This document shows, piece by piece, positions 38,077-47,127 of a stretch of DNA of 64,000 nt; the first letter of the stretch is position 1; each line of letters opens with the position of its first letter. The position numbers and the translations under genes were made by a program. Under the pieces are notes generated by a model. The model was not told where the DNA came from. It did not search any database and was given only the letters and a program-made list of their open reading frames with translations. The DNA is from Acetobacter sacchari (GTDB lineage: Bacteria > Pseudomonadota > Alphaproteobacteria > Acetobacterales > Acetobacteraceae): NCBI RefSeq assembly GCF_017377715.1, contig NZ_JAFVMF010000012.1, positions 62,001 through 126,000 of the forward strand, given 5' to 3'.

Positions 38077-39992
38077 CACTTGGTAGCGCAGCCCTGACCT
38101 CTGCGGTCACATTCACGCCGTCCGATGCGGGCGCCGGCGGTGTGTTCTCACCGACCACGATCAGCATCGCCGCCGGCGCCACGACCGGTTCGTTTTCCTA
38201 TACGCCTGCGGCAGCCGGCGCCGTTTCCCTTTCCGCGACAAACAGCGGCGGCGTCATCAACCCGCCCGCGCTATCCCTCACAACATACGCCCCCCTTTCC
38301 CTGAGCGGCGTCGCGGCTACAGCGGGAAGCGCGTCAGTCACCATCGCCGCTACCTCGGCAATGACGGGCGGCGACGGGATCGCCTCAGGGTACGAATATC
38401 GACTGTTTCGTGCGACCGCCGCAACGGGATTGCCGCCAGCCAGTACGGCGGCCACGCCGCTTTTCGAGTGGACCGGGCCGTCCGTCGGCGATCACAGCGC
38501 GGGCTGGACGCCTTCGTTCACCGATACGACGGGAGCGACCGGCGCCACGTATTACTACGCCATCGAAGGCGCGGATCACTCGGGCGACGCCGCGTATTTC
38601 GCCACGTCCTCGGTCGTCTATCCGCAGGGAGCGACGACCAGCACAACCTATTCATTGAGCGGCCCCAGCGCACTCACTGTCGGCAGCTCCTCCACTTACA
38701 CGCTGACGCCAAACGGCTCTACCGGACCATCCGCCGATGTCGTCGTAACGCCCTCCTGGCAGCTGAGCGGCGTTTTCTCCCCTCTGACGGTGACGCTGCC
38801 CGCAGGTTCGACGGCCGCGCACACGTTCGCATTCACGCCTTCGGTGGCCGGGTCCGGCGCTCTCGGCGTCACAAACAACGGCGGTCTTCTCGATCCTGCG
38901 ACGCTTGCTGTAACCGCCGCCGCGTCCAGCACGGAGGTGATCATAACGCCCGACAACACAGCGATCACGTATTCACCCTATAACTGGCAGGTCGGTTCGC
39001 AGGTGGCGGCTTCAATCAACCCGGGCGCATATCTGAACTTCTGCTTCACCGGAACCAATTTGCAGATCGCATGCGACGTGACGCAAAATCTTGCGCCGTT
39101 CCCGCAGATTTGGGTGACAATCGACGGACAGGCGCCGCAACTGTTCACTGCCGCAGCGACCATCACGCCCATCATCCCCGCCGCGACTGCATCCTGGCCG
39201 GTCCATACGGTCGAGATTCAATTCAAGTCTGCGACATGCACCCAAAGCCGCTGGTCTCCGCAAAATACCAGCCTGAAAATCACCGGCTTCACGCTCGCCC
39301 TCGGTGCGGCCGTCAGCCCGATGACCGCTTATACGAAAAACGTCCTGATCTACGGCGACAGCATCAGCGAAGGGTATCTGTCCATCTCGGCCGTTGGCAG
39401 TTCGACCGACGCCAGCGTTAGCGACTCCTCGCTCGCCTGGGCTTACAGGCAACGCGCGGCGCTCGGCGCGAATATTGGCGTCGTCGCATTCACCGGCTCC
39501 GGTTTGACAGTCACAGGGAACGGAAATGTTCCGCCGCTCACGACGACGTGGAACATGCTCTGGGGCGGGCAGTTCAGAAATTTCTCACCGGCTCCTGATC
39601 TCATCGTTCTCAACGAGGGGACGAACGATGGCGCAAAAAAAGCCACGACGGCGGCTGTGCAGGCGGCCATGACGACTGTGCTGCAAAATCTTGTCGCCAC
39701 GTGTCCTGCGACCCGTATCGTCGTCCTCCAACCATATCAGGGCCACGCGACCTATATGACCGCCAATGAACTCGACACCGTGACAACCGGACTGCAGGCC
39801 GCCGTTGCTGCAGTCAACAATGCGAACGTAACTTTTGCGCCGACGACGGGGTGGTTCACTGCATCGATGCCATCCGCAGACGGAACCCATCCTCTGGGCA
39901 TTTCAACCGCCGCGTCAATTGCGCCCCGCGCGGCGGCCACGCTCGCACCCGTGCTGACGTCGAGCGCTACACGATCGTTTTTTTACTACTGA
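37803..39992 (+). CDS. LamG/Ig/FN3-like multidomain SGNH hydrolase (main part)
   Basis: 729-residue frame holding the rest of the frameshifted protein. In order: end of the LamG domain (1-60), an Ig-like repeat (about 80-165), an FN3-like domain (about 168-280), a second Ig-like repeat (about 283-375), a CE2-type jelly roll (about 380-500) and an SGNH/GDSL esterase domain (about 510-725). Catalytic serine is in IYGDSISEG, the block III Asn in LNEGTND, and Asp/His in DGTHPLG. The two Ig repeats share GVFSP, a following TITI/LTVTL strand and TNxGG. Predicted carbohydrate O-deacetylase. The internal GTG at 37803 is not a natural start. Either the gene is broken or one base is missing from the assembly. 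Confidence 0.72.
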   Translation: MDQAGFGVGFYPGSSKPYTNAGVIDEVAIFSPARDSGAYTPTTSPYTGAESGLVALYHLDGDGTDSASATVTSALSGPARAPTGSASTFVLTLGSAALTSAVTFTPSDAGAGGVFSPTTISIAAGATTGSFSYTPAAAGAVSLSATNSGGVINPPALSLTTYAPLSLSGVAATAGSASVTIAATSAMTGGDGIASGYEYRLFRATAATGLPPASTAATPLFEWTGPSVGDHSAGWTPSFTDTTGATGATYYYAIEGADHSGDAAYFATSSVVYPQGATTSTTYSLSGPSALTVGSSSTYTLTPNGSTGPSADVVVTPSWQLSGVFSPLTVTLPAGSTAAHTFAFTPSVAGSGALGVTNNGGLLDPATLAVTAAASSTEVIITPDNTAITYSPYNWQVGSQVAASINPGAYLNFCFTGTNLQIACDVTQNLAPFPQIWVTIDGQAPQLFTAAATITPIIPAATASWPVHTVEIQFKSATCTQSRWSPQNTSLKITGFTLALGAAVSPMTAYTKNVLIYGDSISEGYLSISAVGSSTDASVSDSSLAWAYRQRAALGANIGVVAFTGSGLTVTGNGNVPPLTTTWNMLWGGQFRNFSPAPDLIVLNEGTNDGAKKATTAAVQAAMTTVLQNLVATCPATRIVVLQPYQGHATYMTANELDTVTTGLQAAVAAVNNANVTFAPTTGWFTASMPSADGTHPLGISTAASIAPRAAATLAPVLTSSATRSFFYY

Positions 39993-40520
39993 GGTCGACA
40001 CGAAACAGGACGTCGGCAGTCGAGCGTAGCAGCTCTCATTCACAGCTGCTTACCGAGCGCGGGACGCGTTCGGTAAGCCACAACGGTCATTCGCCGTAGT
40101 TTTTTGTTTGCGTTGTGTAGTATTTCTTCTTCTTCGAAATAATATCCATCGACATTACGACATCTCCATACCACAACGGAAACGCAGTGAACTTGTCAGC
40201 TTTCATATGCGTGGCAAACGCGCATGAATCAGTTATTTTATGGATCTTACGATTAACCCGACACTGCGGCGATCCAAAACAAGCACGAAAAATCTACACC
40301 AAGCAAGTGATCCATAAAAATATATTATACAAATATTTTTGTAATAATATGAATTTTTATCAAATATATCCTGAAATATGCTCCCAATTGGCCGATTTTA
40401 TTATAACCGGGTTGACTTGGGAGCGCTTCATATCCTCCACTTTGTTTCATTGCGGCACGCGAGCAGCTTTTCGTTACGAAATGACGCCTGATACCGATGA
40501 TTTATCAGCAAGGGCAGAAC
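39993..40520. other. AT-rich gap before the acyltransferase
   Basis: 528 bases. The first 115 hold the terminator. 40110-40480 is markedly AT-rich with no supportable gene; a frame at 40187-40693 overlaps the acyltransferase and is not protein-like. The composition suggests foreign DNA or a promoter region. Confidence 0.4.
40049..40106 (+). terminator. Terminator after the SGNH gene
   Basis: GCTTACCGA (40049-40057) pairs with TCGGTAAGC (40071-40079); the loop itself can pair CGCG with CGCG. A short ACGG/CCGT hairpin and a run of six T follow near 40099. Confidence 0.6.
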
Positions 40521-41588
40521 ATGACGGGCAACGCACGCTTCAATGGTCTCGACTGGTTACGCGGCGTCGCTGCCATCGCAGTTATGATATTTCATTATCA
40601 GATTGCAGACAGTTCGCACTGGGCGCCGCGCGGGTATCTCGCAGTGGACTTTTTCTTCGCCCTTTCCGGTATGGTGATGGGTGCTGCATATGAAAAACGT
40701 CTGAGCGCAGGGTTACGCCTGCCCGACTTCATGCTGAAGGTGCGTCTCCCACGTCTATACCCCCTGCTTCTGCTCTCGACATGTGCCGGTTGCGCCGCAG
40801 CATATCTCGCACATCAGCTCCCCGCCTCACCAGACTTATCGTTTCTGTCCCAAATTCTTCTCATCCCGGCCGTGTCCGGGGGGCGCACATTATACCCCTA
40901 TGACATCGCTACCTGGTCGATTTTGTTCGAGTTGTTCGCTAATGCGTGTCACGTATTGTTCTTGAGACGCATGGGAACTGCCGGCCTGACAGGCGTCATG
41001 GCCGCATCCGCTGTAATGCTGGTCTTATGCGGCCATCATTTCGGAACGCTCGATCTCGGCGCCCGGACAACGACGGCCGTCGGCGCAGTCGCCCGAGTAG
41101 GCTATTCCTACACGGCAGGCGTGTTGATATGGCGTTTTCATAAGGAGCATCGCCTTCCACGCATCCCGGGGGGGCTTGCCATTGCAACCGCTGGATTGAT
41201 CGCATGCCTGACATGCCCCTTGACGCATCGGAGCGCAATCGACCTGGCCATGGACATGGGGGCGGTCATATTTGGCTTTCCTGCACTCATCATTGCAGGC
41301 TTGAAATCAGTCGACTCACTCAGAGCAAACTCGATTTTTTCCTGGATGGGCGAAATATCTTATCCGCTTTATCTGCTGCACGATCCGGTTCACGTCTGGC
41401 TTTCCAAGCAACTCGGCGCCACGCCTTCTGCCCAAATTGCCTTGGCGAGCGCCATTACCGCTATATGTCTCTCGTGGGTTTCACTCGTATTTTACGACAT
41501 TCCAATTCGCACCGCTCTTCAGGCGAGTATCCGGCGACGTCAGAATCTGCACAGGGAAAAACCGTCGCCAAGTACGATAAAGCTTTAA
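40521..41588 (+). CDS. Acyltransferase 3 family membrane protein
   Basis: 355-residue inner-membrane acyltransferase of the OafA/ExoZ type that O-acylates surface sugars. N-terminal NGLDWLRGVAAIAVMIFHY carries the catalytic-site histidine, and FFFALSGMVMG the next conserved block. About ten hydrophobic helices follow, with EISYPLYLLHDPV near the C-terminus. The ATG at 40521 has AAGGGC upstream and begins the family N-terminus; an ATG at 40497 is also in frame. Substrate unknown. Slightly AT-richer leader than neighbours. Confidence 0.85.
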   Translation: MTGNARFNGLDWLRGVAAIAVMIFHYQIADSSHWAPRGYLAVDFFFALSGMVMGAAYEKRLSAGLRLPDFMLKVRLPRLYPLLLLSTCAGCAAAYLAHQLPASPDLSFLSQILLIPAVSGGRTLYPYDIATWSILFELFANACHVLFLRRMGTAGLTGVMAASAVMLVLCGHHFGTLDLGARTTTAVGAVARVGYSYTAGVLIWRFHKEHRLPRIPGGLAIATAGLIACLTCPLTHRSAIDLAMDMGAVIFGFPALIIAGLKSVDSLRANSIFSWMGEISYPLYLLHDPVHVWLSKQLGATPSAQIALASAITAICLSWVSLVFYDIPIRTALQASIRRRQNLHREKPSPSTIKL

Positions 41589-41803
41589 AAAATGATCCCA
41601 CTCTCAAAGCAAGGAGTGTTTTGTGGCTTTCTCGTTGTTTTCGAATGCGCCGCCATTGTTCGAAACATGCGCAAGAAATCCGACCAGAGAATCCAATTCC
41701 GAGAAATCCTTTATTCAGAAAAGAATATCCGCATACTAGGCACCCAGACATCACCAATCAAACAAACCCAGACTAAGTATATCGCCCGGTTAAACCATGG
41801 GGT

Positions 41804-42313
41804 TTAAATGTCCGCCAAGGAGGACACACTCTCGAACACCAGCATCTCGTGCCCGTCACGATCGAACTGATCGACAACATGCATACCGATGCCACCAAGC
41901 ACTTTACGCGACGCAATGTTGGTCTCACGCGCAATGGCTATTACGCGCCGCAGTCCGGAGGCGTGCGCTTGCCGCAACGCCGCTGCCGCCGCCTCCCGCG
42001 CCAGTCCACGCCCGCCGGCCCATGGATAGATCGAAAACCGCAGCGCCATGCCCCGGCCATCCGGTCGTTCGTGAACGCCAGTGATTCCGACAAGCTTTCC
42101 GTTTTCACGGATTGCGAACATGCCAGCGCCATGCTTGGCCCAACAAGCCACGTCAGAAGCCATTTCGGCTTCCGCCTGCTGCCTGTTGCGCACGCCGCCA
42201 AGCATCATGGCGAACGCGCCGCCATCCGCCTTCAGATGCGCGATATCATCCATGTCGCGCCACGATACCGGATCAAGCGTCAGCCTCGCCGTCCGTAACG
42301 AACGTCCGGTCAC
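41804..42313 (-). CDS. GNAT acetyltransferase (RimJ/RimL-like)
   Basis: 169 residues: RTARLTLDPVSWRD start, FAIRENGKLVGITGVHE, AGGRGLAREAAAAALRQA acetyl-CoA loop and ETNIASRKVLGGIGM. This is the RimJ/RimL ribosomal-protein or amino-acid acetyltransferase pattern. A TTG at 42319 directly touches GGGGAGG, so the GTG at 42313, 6 bases after it, is preferred. It lies 106 bases after ettA on the same strand. Confidence 0.82.
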   Translation of the reverse strand: MTGRSLRTARLTLDPVSWRDMDDIAHLKADGGAFAMMLGGVRNRQQAEAEMASDVACWAKHGAGMFAIRENGKLVGITGVHERPDGRGMALRFSIYPWAGGRGLAREAAAAALRQAHASGLRRVIAIARETNIASRKVLGGIGMHVVDQFDRDGHEMLVFESVSSLADI

Positions 42314-42419
42314 GCCCAACCTCCCCGTACGCCAAAAGTATCCCGCGTCCGCAATAAACGAAACGCCGGAGAGGCGCAGGGCATGAAGCTGTCCCTCCGC
42401 CCCTCAGGCGGCGCGGGTC

Positions 42420-44099
42420 TCAGCGCGCCAGCGGGCGATACTTGATGCGGCTGGGTTCGGTCGCGTCGGCGCCGAGGCGACGTCGCTTGTCCTCTTCGTA
42501 AGCCTGAAAATTTCCTTCGAACCATTCGACATGGCTGTCGCCTTCGAAGGCCAGGATGTGCGTCGCCAGACGGTCGAGGAACCAGCGATCATGGGTGATG
42601 ATCACGGCGCAACCGGGGAATTCCGCCAACGCGTCTTCCAGCGCGCGCAGCGTATCGACGTCGAGATCGTTGGTCGGTTCGTCGAGCAGAATGACGTTGC
42701 TTTCCTTGCGCAACATCTTCGCCAGATGAACGCGGTTACGCTCACCGCCCGAGAGAACGCCGACCTTCTTCTGCTGATCCGCGCCCTTGAAGTTGAACGC
42801 GCCGGCATAGGCGCGCGACGCAACGGCCCGCTTGCCCAGATAGATCACGTCGGTGCCGCCGGAGATTTCCTCCCAGACAGTCTTGTCATCGTCGAGGCTG
42901 TCACGCGATTGGTCGACGTAACCAAGCTTCACTGTGTCGCCGACCGTGAGCGAACCGCTATCCGGCTTGTCGTCGCCGGTGATCATCTTGAAGAGCGTGG
43001 ACTTACCCGCGCCGTTCGGGCCGATCACGCCGACGATGCCGCCCGGCGGCAGCTTGAAGCTCAAATCGTCGATCAGCAGACGGTTGCCAAAGCCCTTGCG
43101 CAGGTCCTCGGCCTCGATCACTACACCGCCAAGACGCGGACCGGGCGTGATGACGATATCGGCGACGCCGTTGGCCTTCTCGTTGCTCTGCGCCAGCAGT
43201 TCTTCGTATTTCGTGATACGCGCCTTGCTCTTCGCCTGACGGGCCTTCGGGCTGGAGGAAATCCACTCCTGCTCCGCTGCGAGAGCGCGCTGGCGGGAGC
43301 TCTCTTCCTTCTCTTCCTGCGCCAGACGCTTGCGCTTCTGGGTCAGCCACGAAGAATAATTGCCTTCGAACGGATAGCCGCGACCGCGCTCGATTTCGAG
43401 AATCCAGTTGGTCACGTTGTCCAGGAAGTAACGGTCATGGGTGATGACCATGACGGTGCCCGTATACTCGCGCAGCGTCTTTTCCAGCCACGCGACGCTT
43501 TCGGCGTCCAGATGGTTGGTCGGTTCGTCGAGCAGCAGGATGTCGGGCTTTTCCAGCAGCAGGCGGCACAGGGCCACACGACGACGCTCGCCGCCTGAAA
43601 GCTTGTCGACCGGGCTGTCGGCTGGCGGGCAACGCAGCGCGTCGAGCGCGATGTCGAGCCTGCGGTCCAGTTCCCAGCCGTCTTCGGCGTCGATCTTTTC
43701 CTGAAGCTCGGCCTGCTCGGCGAGGAGAGTGTTCATCTCCTCGTCTTCCATCGGCTCGGCGAACTTCATCGAAATCTCGTTGAAACGGTCGACGGCCTTC
43801 TTCAGATCACCGAAACCCTGCGCCGCATTCTCGCCGACCGTAAGGTTCGGATCGAGCTTCGGCTCCTGCTCCAGATAGCCGACCTTCACGCCCTCGGCCG
43901 CCCAGGCCTCGCCGCCGTATTCCTTGTCGATGCCCGCCATGATCTTCAGCAGGGTCGACTTACCGGCACCGTTCACGCCCAGCACGCCGATCTTCACGCC
44001 CGGGAGGAACGACAGGGTGATGCCCTTGAAGACCTCGCGCCCGCCCGGATAGGACTTCGTCAGGTCCTTCATCACATAGACATATTGATAAGCCGCCAT
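42420..44099 (-). CDS. ettA: Energy-dependent translational throttle protein EttA (ABC-F)
   Basis: 559-residue cytosolic twin-ATPase that binds the ribosomal E site and couples translation to the ADP:ATP ratio. First [12 protein letters not shown] Walker A and [16 protein letters not shown] with [11 protein letters not shown]. The arm/linker follows, rich in Lys/Arg/Glu (about 240-310). Second [12 protein letters not shown] and [15 protein letters not shown] with [10 protein letters not shown]. No membrane segments. Length and the NH2-terminal [20 protein letters not shown] match EttA. CAGGAGTT precedes the ATG. Confidence 0.94.
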   Translation of the reverse strand: MAAYQYVYVMKDLTKSYPGGREVFKGITLSFLPGVKIGVLGVNGAGKSTLLKIMAGIDKEYGGEAWAAEGVKVGYLEQEPKLDPNLTVGENAAQGFGDLKKAVDRFNEISMKFAEPMEDEEMNTLLAEQAELQEKIDAEDGWELDRRLDIALDALRCPPADSPVDKLSGGERRRVALCRLLLEKPDILLLDEPTNHLDAESVAWLEKTLREYTGTVMVITHDRYFLDNVTNWILEIERGRGYPFEGNYSSWLTQKRKRLAQEEKEESSRQRALAAEQEWISSSPKARQAKSKARITKYEELLAQSNEKANGVADIVITPGPRLGGVVIEAEDLRKGFGNRLLIDDLSFKLPPGGIVGVIGPNGAGKSTLFKMITGDDKPDSGSLTVGDTVKLGYVDQSRDSLDDDKTVWEEISGGTDVIYLGKRAVASRAYAGAFNFKGADQQKKVGVLSGGERNRVHLAKMLRKESNVILLDEPTNDLDVDTLRALEDALAEFPGCAVIITHDRWFLDRLATHILAFEGDSHVEWFEGNFQAYEEDKRRRLGADATEPSRIKYRPLAR

Positions 44100-44176
44100 G
44101 GGACGAACTCCTGAGAAGGGGACCAGAGGGACCGCGCCTTAACGTAAAGTATAATACGGCAGGTCGGACATGCGCC

Positions 44177-44250
44177 TGCGCCCGGCAGGACTTGAACCCG
44201 CAACCAAGCCGTTATGAGCGGCCCGCTCTAACCAATTGAGCTACGGGCGC
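44177..44250 (-). tRNA. tRNA with CAT anticodon, probably tRNA-Ile2
   Basis: Reverse strand gives a cloverleaf: acceptor GCGCCCG/CGGGCGC, D arm with AGCTCAATTGGTTAGAGC, anticodon stem GGCCG/CGGCT with loop CTCATAA, T loop TTCAAGT, discriminator A; CCA is not encoded. CAT can be elongator Met, initiator, or Ile2 (lysidine-modified). The TTGGTT variable loop and CTCATAA resemble Ile2 more than Met; initiator features (three G-C pairs in the anticodon stem) are absent. Confidence 0.85.
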
Positions 44251-44391
44251 GCAGGCGGCCCCTGATTCGCTCAACCCGAAGCATTTTGCAAGACGCAACC
44301 CGCACATGGCACCCGCTTGGCAACAAGAAACAGCGCGGATAGGGTCTGCGAGCCGATTTTCGGGCCACAAATTCTTCTGACGGAGCGACCC

Positions 44392-44916
44392 ATGGACGTC
44401 TCGAAACTCTCCCCCGGCAAGGACGTGCCGAACGACATCAACGTCGTGATCGAGATCCCACAGGGTTCGTCGGTCAAATACGAGATCGACAAGGAGAGCG
44501 GCGCCCTGTTCGTCGACCGCTTCCTGTTCACGCCGATGGCCTACCCTGCAGCCTACGGATTCATCCCCGGCACGCTGGCCGCCGACGGCGATCCGGCCGA
44601 CGCGATGGTGCTGACGCCGCAGGCCGTCGTGCCGGGCAGCGTGATCCGCGCACGTCCGATCGGCGTGCTGCTGATGGAGGACGAGGCCGGACAGGACGAG
44701 AAGATCCTGTGCGTGCCGCACGACAAGATCCATCCGCAGTTCTCGAAGGTCGAGAAGATCGAGGATCTGCCCGAAATCACCGTGAGGGCCATCGAGCACT
44801 TCTTCACGCGTTACAAGGATCTGGAAAAGGGCAAGTGGGTGAAAGTCACCGGCTGGGGCGACAAGGAGCGCGCCGGGGAACTGATCAAGGCCGCACTCGA
44901 AGCCGCAAAAAAATAA
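44392..44916 (+). CDS. ppa: Inorganic pyrophosphatase
   Basis: 174-residue soluble family I pyrophosphatase that hydrolyses PPi and pulls biosynthesis forward. The signature DGDPADAMVL holds the metal-binding aspartates. VIEIPQGSSVKYEIDK and YGFIPGTLAADG are intact, and the C-terminal KWVKVTGWG is typical. The frame runs upstream to 44317, but CGGAGCG before the ATG at 44392 fixes the start. Confidence 0.95.
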   Translation: MDVSKLSPGKDVPNDINVVIEIPQGSSVKYEIDKESGALFVDRFLFTPMAYPAAYGFIPGTLAADGDPADAMVLTPQAVVPGSVIRARPIGVLLMEDEAGQDEKILCVPHDKIHPQFSKVEKIEDLPEITVRAIEHFFTRYKDLEKGKWVKVTGWGDKERAGELIKAALEAAKK

Positions 44917-45059
44917 TTCCCGGAAAACTGATGTTCGGCGCCGACCTGGCGCCGACACGCTCTCCTTAGCCGCTGGCGCCCCCGCTTCGTTCGGCCCTAT
45001 GGTGGATCGCGTTTCCGTTACGGAAGCCTGCCCTGAACCAGCAAGGAGAGCGGCTCCCC

Positions 45060-45470
45060 ATGACTCCGCCGAACATGACGGCTCACGCCGTTGGCACATT
45101 CACCGTCGATCTCCGTCCTGAAGCCGAGTTCGACCGGTTATTCAGCCGCCTATCCTTCACCAAACGCTTTCAAGGCGATCTCGAAGGCGCGTCGTCCGGC
45201 GGGATGTTCGGCGCCCGTACGGACACGCCGGGTTCCGCCGGCTACGTCGCGATGGAGCGAATCTCGGGGCGCCTGAATGGACGGGATGGCACGTTCGCGC
45301 TGCAGCATTCTGGAACGCTGACCCGCGGACGGGCCGAGAGCAGCGTCACCGTCGTGCCCGACTCCGGGACCGGTGATCTGACAGGCCTCTACGGTTCGAT
45401 GACGATCGACCAGTCCGATGGCTCGCATCGCTACAGCTTCGACTACGGCTTCAAGCCCGAGACGGAGTGA
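45060..45470 (+). CDS. DUF3224 family protein
   Basis: 136-residue small beta-barrel-like cytosolic protein matching DUF3224: AVGTFTVDLRPE, FTKRFQGDLEGASSGGMFGA, GYVAMERISGRLNGRDGTF and a C-terminal GSHRYSFDYGF. Function unknown; the fold resembles allene-oxide-cyclase-like barrels. AAGGAG sits upstream. The sirtuin gene starts 2 bases after its stop, so the two are coupled. Confidence 0.82.
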   Translation: MTPPNMTAHAVGTFTVDLRPEAEFDRLFSRLSFTKRFQGDLEGASSGGMFGARTDTPGSAGYVAMERISGRLNGRDGTFALQHSGTLTRGRAESSVTVVPDSGTGDLTGLYGSMTIDQSDGSHRYSFDYGFKPETE

Positions 45471-45471
45471 C

Positions 45472-46329
45472 GTGGCGACGCCCGTCTCCGATGCCGCCAC
45501 AGAGGCCCAGCCCGTCTCCGCCAATAACGGTGGCCTGCGCGCCTTCATTGACAATCACCAGCGAATCTTCGTGCTGACCGGCGCCGGATGCAGCACCGAA
45601 TCGGGCATCGCCGATTACCGTGACGAGAGCGGCGAATGGAAACGCCCCCAACCGGTCACCTTTCAAGCGTTCATGAAAGACGAGGCCGTGCGCCGCCGAT
45701 ACTGGGCGCGTAGCCTGATCGGCTGGCGACAGCTCAGCGTCGCGCGCCCCAACGCCGCACACTGCGCATTGGCCGCACTGGAAGCGCGTGGTCAGTGCGA
45801 AACGCTTCTGACACAGAACGTGGACGGACTGCACCAAGCCGCCGGAAGCCGTAACGTGATCGACCTGCATGGACGTATCGACGCAGTCCGCTGCATGAGT
45901 TGCGAGCAAACCAGCCGCCGCCGTGACCTCCAGCCGCTGCTGTTCGACCTTAACCCCGACTGGGCGTCGCTCGACGCGACCAATGCGCCGGACGGAGACG
46001 CCGATCTCGACGGACTAGATTTCTCGACGTTTCGCATTCCTTCGTGTCCACAGTGCGGCGGCGTCCTGAAGCCTGACGTTGTGTTCTTCGGTGAAAACGT
46101 GCCGTCCGAAAGACGAGACGCAGCGTTGGCGCATCTGGCGCACGCGCACGCCGTGCTCGTCGTTGGCTCTTCACTGATGGTCCAGTCCGGTTATCGCTTC
46201 GTCGCCAGGGCAGCCGCCGCCGGGCTTCCGATCGCATCCGTAACGACCGGACGCACGCGGGCCGACGCGTTGCTGACGCTCAAGGTTTCGGAGCCTTGCG
46301 GTGCGGCGCTTTCATTTCTGTTGCCCTGA
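45472..46329 (+). CDS. Sir2-family NAD-dependent protein deacetylase
   Basis: 285-residue sirtuin. NAD site GAGCSTESGIADYRDE, catalytic histidine in VIDLHGR following LTQNVDGLHQ, and a zinc ribbon with CMSC and CPQC. Acceptor and NAD loops DVVFFGENVP and VVGSSLMVQSGY are present. Closer to SIRT4-like class II enzymes than to CobB. The GTG at 45472 is 4 bases after GGAG; the frame extends further into the DUF3224 gene. The stop codon lies exactly where similarity to the IS remnant begins, so the last few residues may be altered by insertion. Confidence 0.88.
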   Translation: MATPVSDAATEAQPVSANNGGLRAFIDNHQRIFVLTGAGCSTESGIADYRDESGEWKRPQPVTFQAFMKDEAVRRRYWARSLIGWRQLSVARPNAAHCALAALEARGQCETLLTQNVDGLHQAAGSRNVIDLHGRIDAVRCMSCEQTSRRRDLQPLLFDLNPDWASLDATNAPDGDADLDGLDFSTFRIPSCPQCGGVLKPDVVFFGENVPSERRDAALAHLAHAHAVLVVGSSLMVQSGYRFVARAAAAGLPIASVTTGRTRADALLTLKVSEPCGAALSFLLP

Positions 46330-46895
46330 GCGTCAGGGGAATCCGTATGAGACGATCTGCGGCGCTTCTTCCTCGCCAGGCTCAGGGCTCATTCTTTAAG
46401 ATAGAGGATGAAGCTTGCTACGATATGGATTGCGGCCATGAATGTGTGAACGCAGCGGTCGTATCGTGTTGCGACACGTCTCCTGTCCTTGAGTTTTGCG
46501 AACATATTTTCGATCAGGTGGCGCTTTTTGTAGAGATGCCGGTCGTAAGAAGGCTTTGATTTCCGGTTCTTCTTCGGCGGGATATCAGGCGGTGATATTG
46601 CTTTCCGCGAGAGACTGTCTGATCCGGTTGCTGTCATAGCCCCGGCCTCCGATGACTCAATTCTGTCTCATCCGGCGAATCTGTCAGCCGAACGCCTGCC
46701 CGTTTTGACGGAGGGAGCGGATGTCCGGTGTGCTTTCAGATGTGTCGCATCGATCATCAGGCGCCCGGAACGGCCAGCCTGCTCCATCAGGGCGACAAAG
46801 ATCCGGCCAAAGACGCCCAGACGGCTCCATCGGGTAGGCCTGTGAATCACAACAGCCAGCTCAGTTCGATGAATTAACAGGCCCTGAGCCTAAGT
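46323..46895 (-). mobile_element. Decayed IS5-like insertion sequence, copy 1
   Basis: About 570 bp related along its whole length to 49375-50284. On the minus strand 46668-46850 encodes transposase middle (RWSRLGVFGRIFVALMEQAG, LMIDATHLKAHRTSA) and 46389-46637 the end (YDRHLYKKRHLIENMFAKLK, ending ILYLKE), but in separate frames. Relative to copy 2 it lacks two blocks (127 and 211 bp). Not functional. Ends are estimated from where the two copies stop matching. Confidence 0.75.
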
Positions 46896-47079
46896 AGAGC
46901 GAGCAATGGCGTTGTTCCATTGGGCGAAAGCCCGGGCACGATGGATACGACAGGAAAGAGCGTTGCCGACCTGATGCCACGTCCATGGCGTGGCGAATCT
47001 GGCCAATATCTTCTCCCTGCATGTAGCGACGTGGATCAAGAGGCAAGGGCGCACGCTGTAGAGTTTCTTCCCATGTCAA
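46861..47079 (-). CDS. Unrecognised short frame beside IS copy 1
   Basis: 72 codons with plausible composition (LQRAPLPLDPRRYMQGEDI) whose last part runs into the IS end. No ribosome site identified. It may be the 5' remnant of a gene cut by the insertion. Bases 47080-47127 are the AT-rich leader of the next gene. Confidence 0.25.
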   Translation of the reverse strand: MTWEETLQRAPLPLDPRRYMQGEDIGQIRHAMDVASGRQRSFLSYPSCPGFRPMEQRHCSLYLGSGPVNSSN

Positions 47080-47127
47080 CGGAATATAGGTAGCTTTGAA
47101 AAATTATCGTTTACGTGGAGAAAGTAA

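Noticed and set aside
44212-45099. 295-codon minus-strand frame across ppa
   Set aside because: Overlaps a tRNA gene and is antisense to ppa; no recognisable domain.
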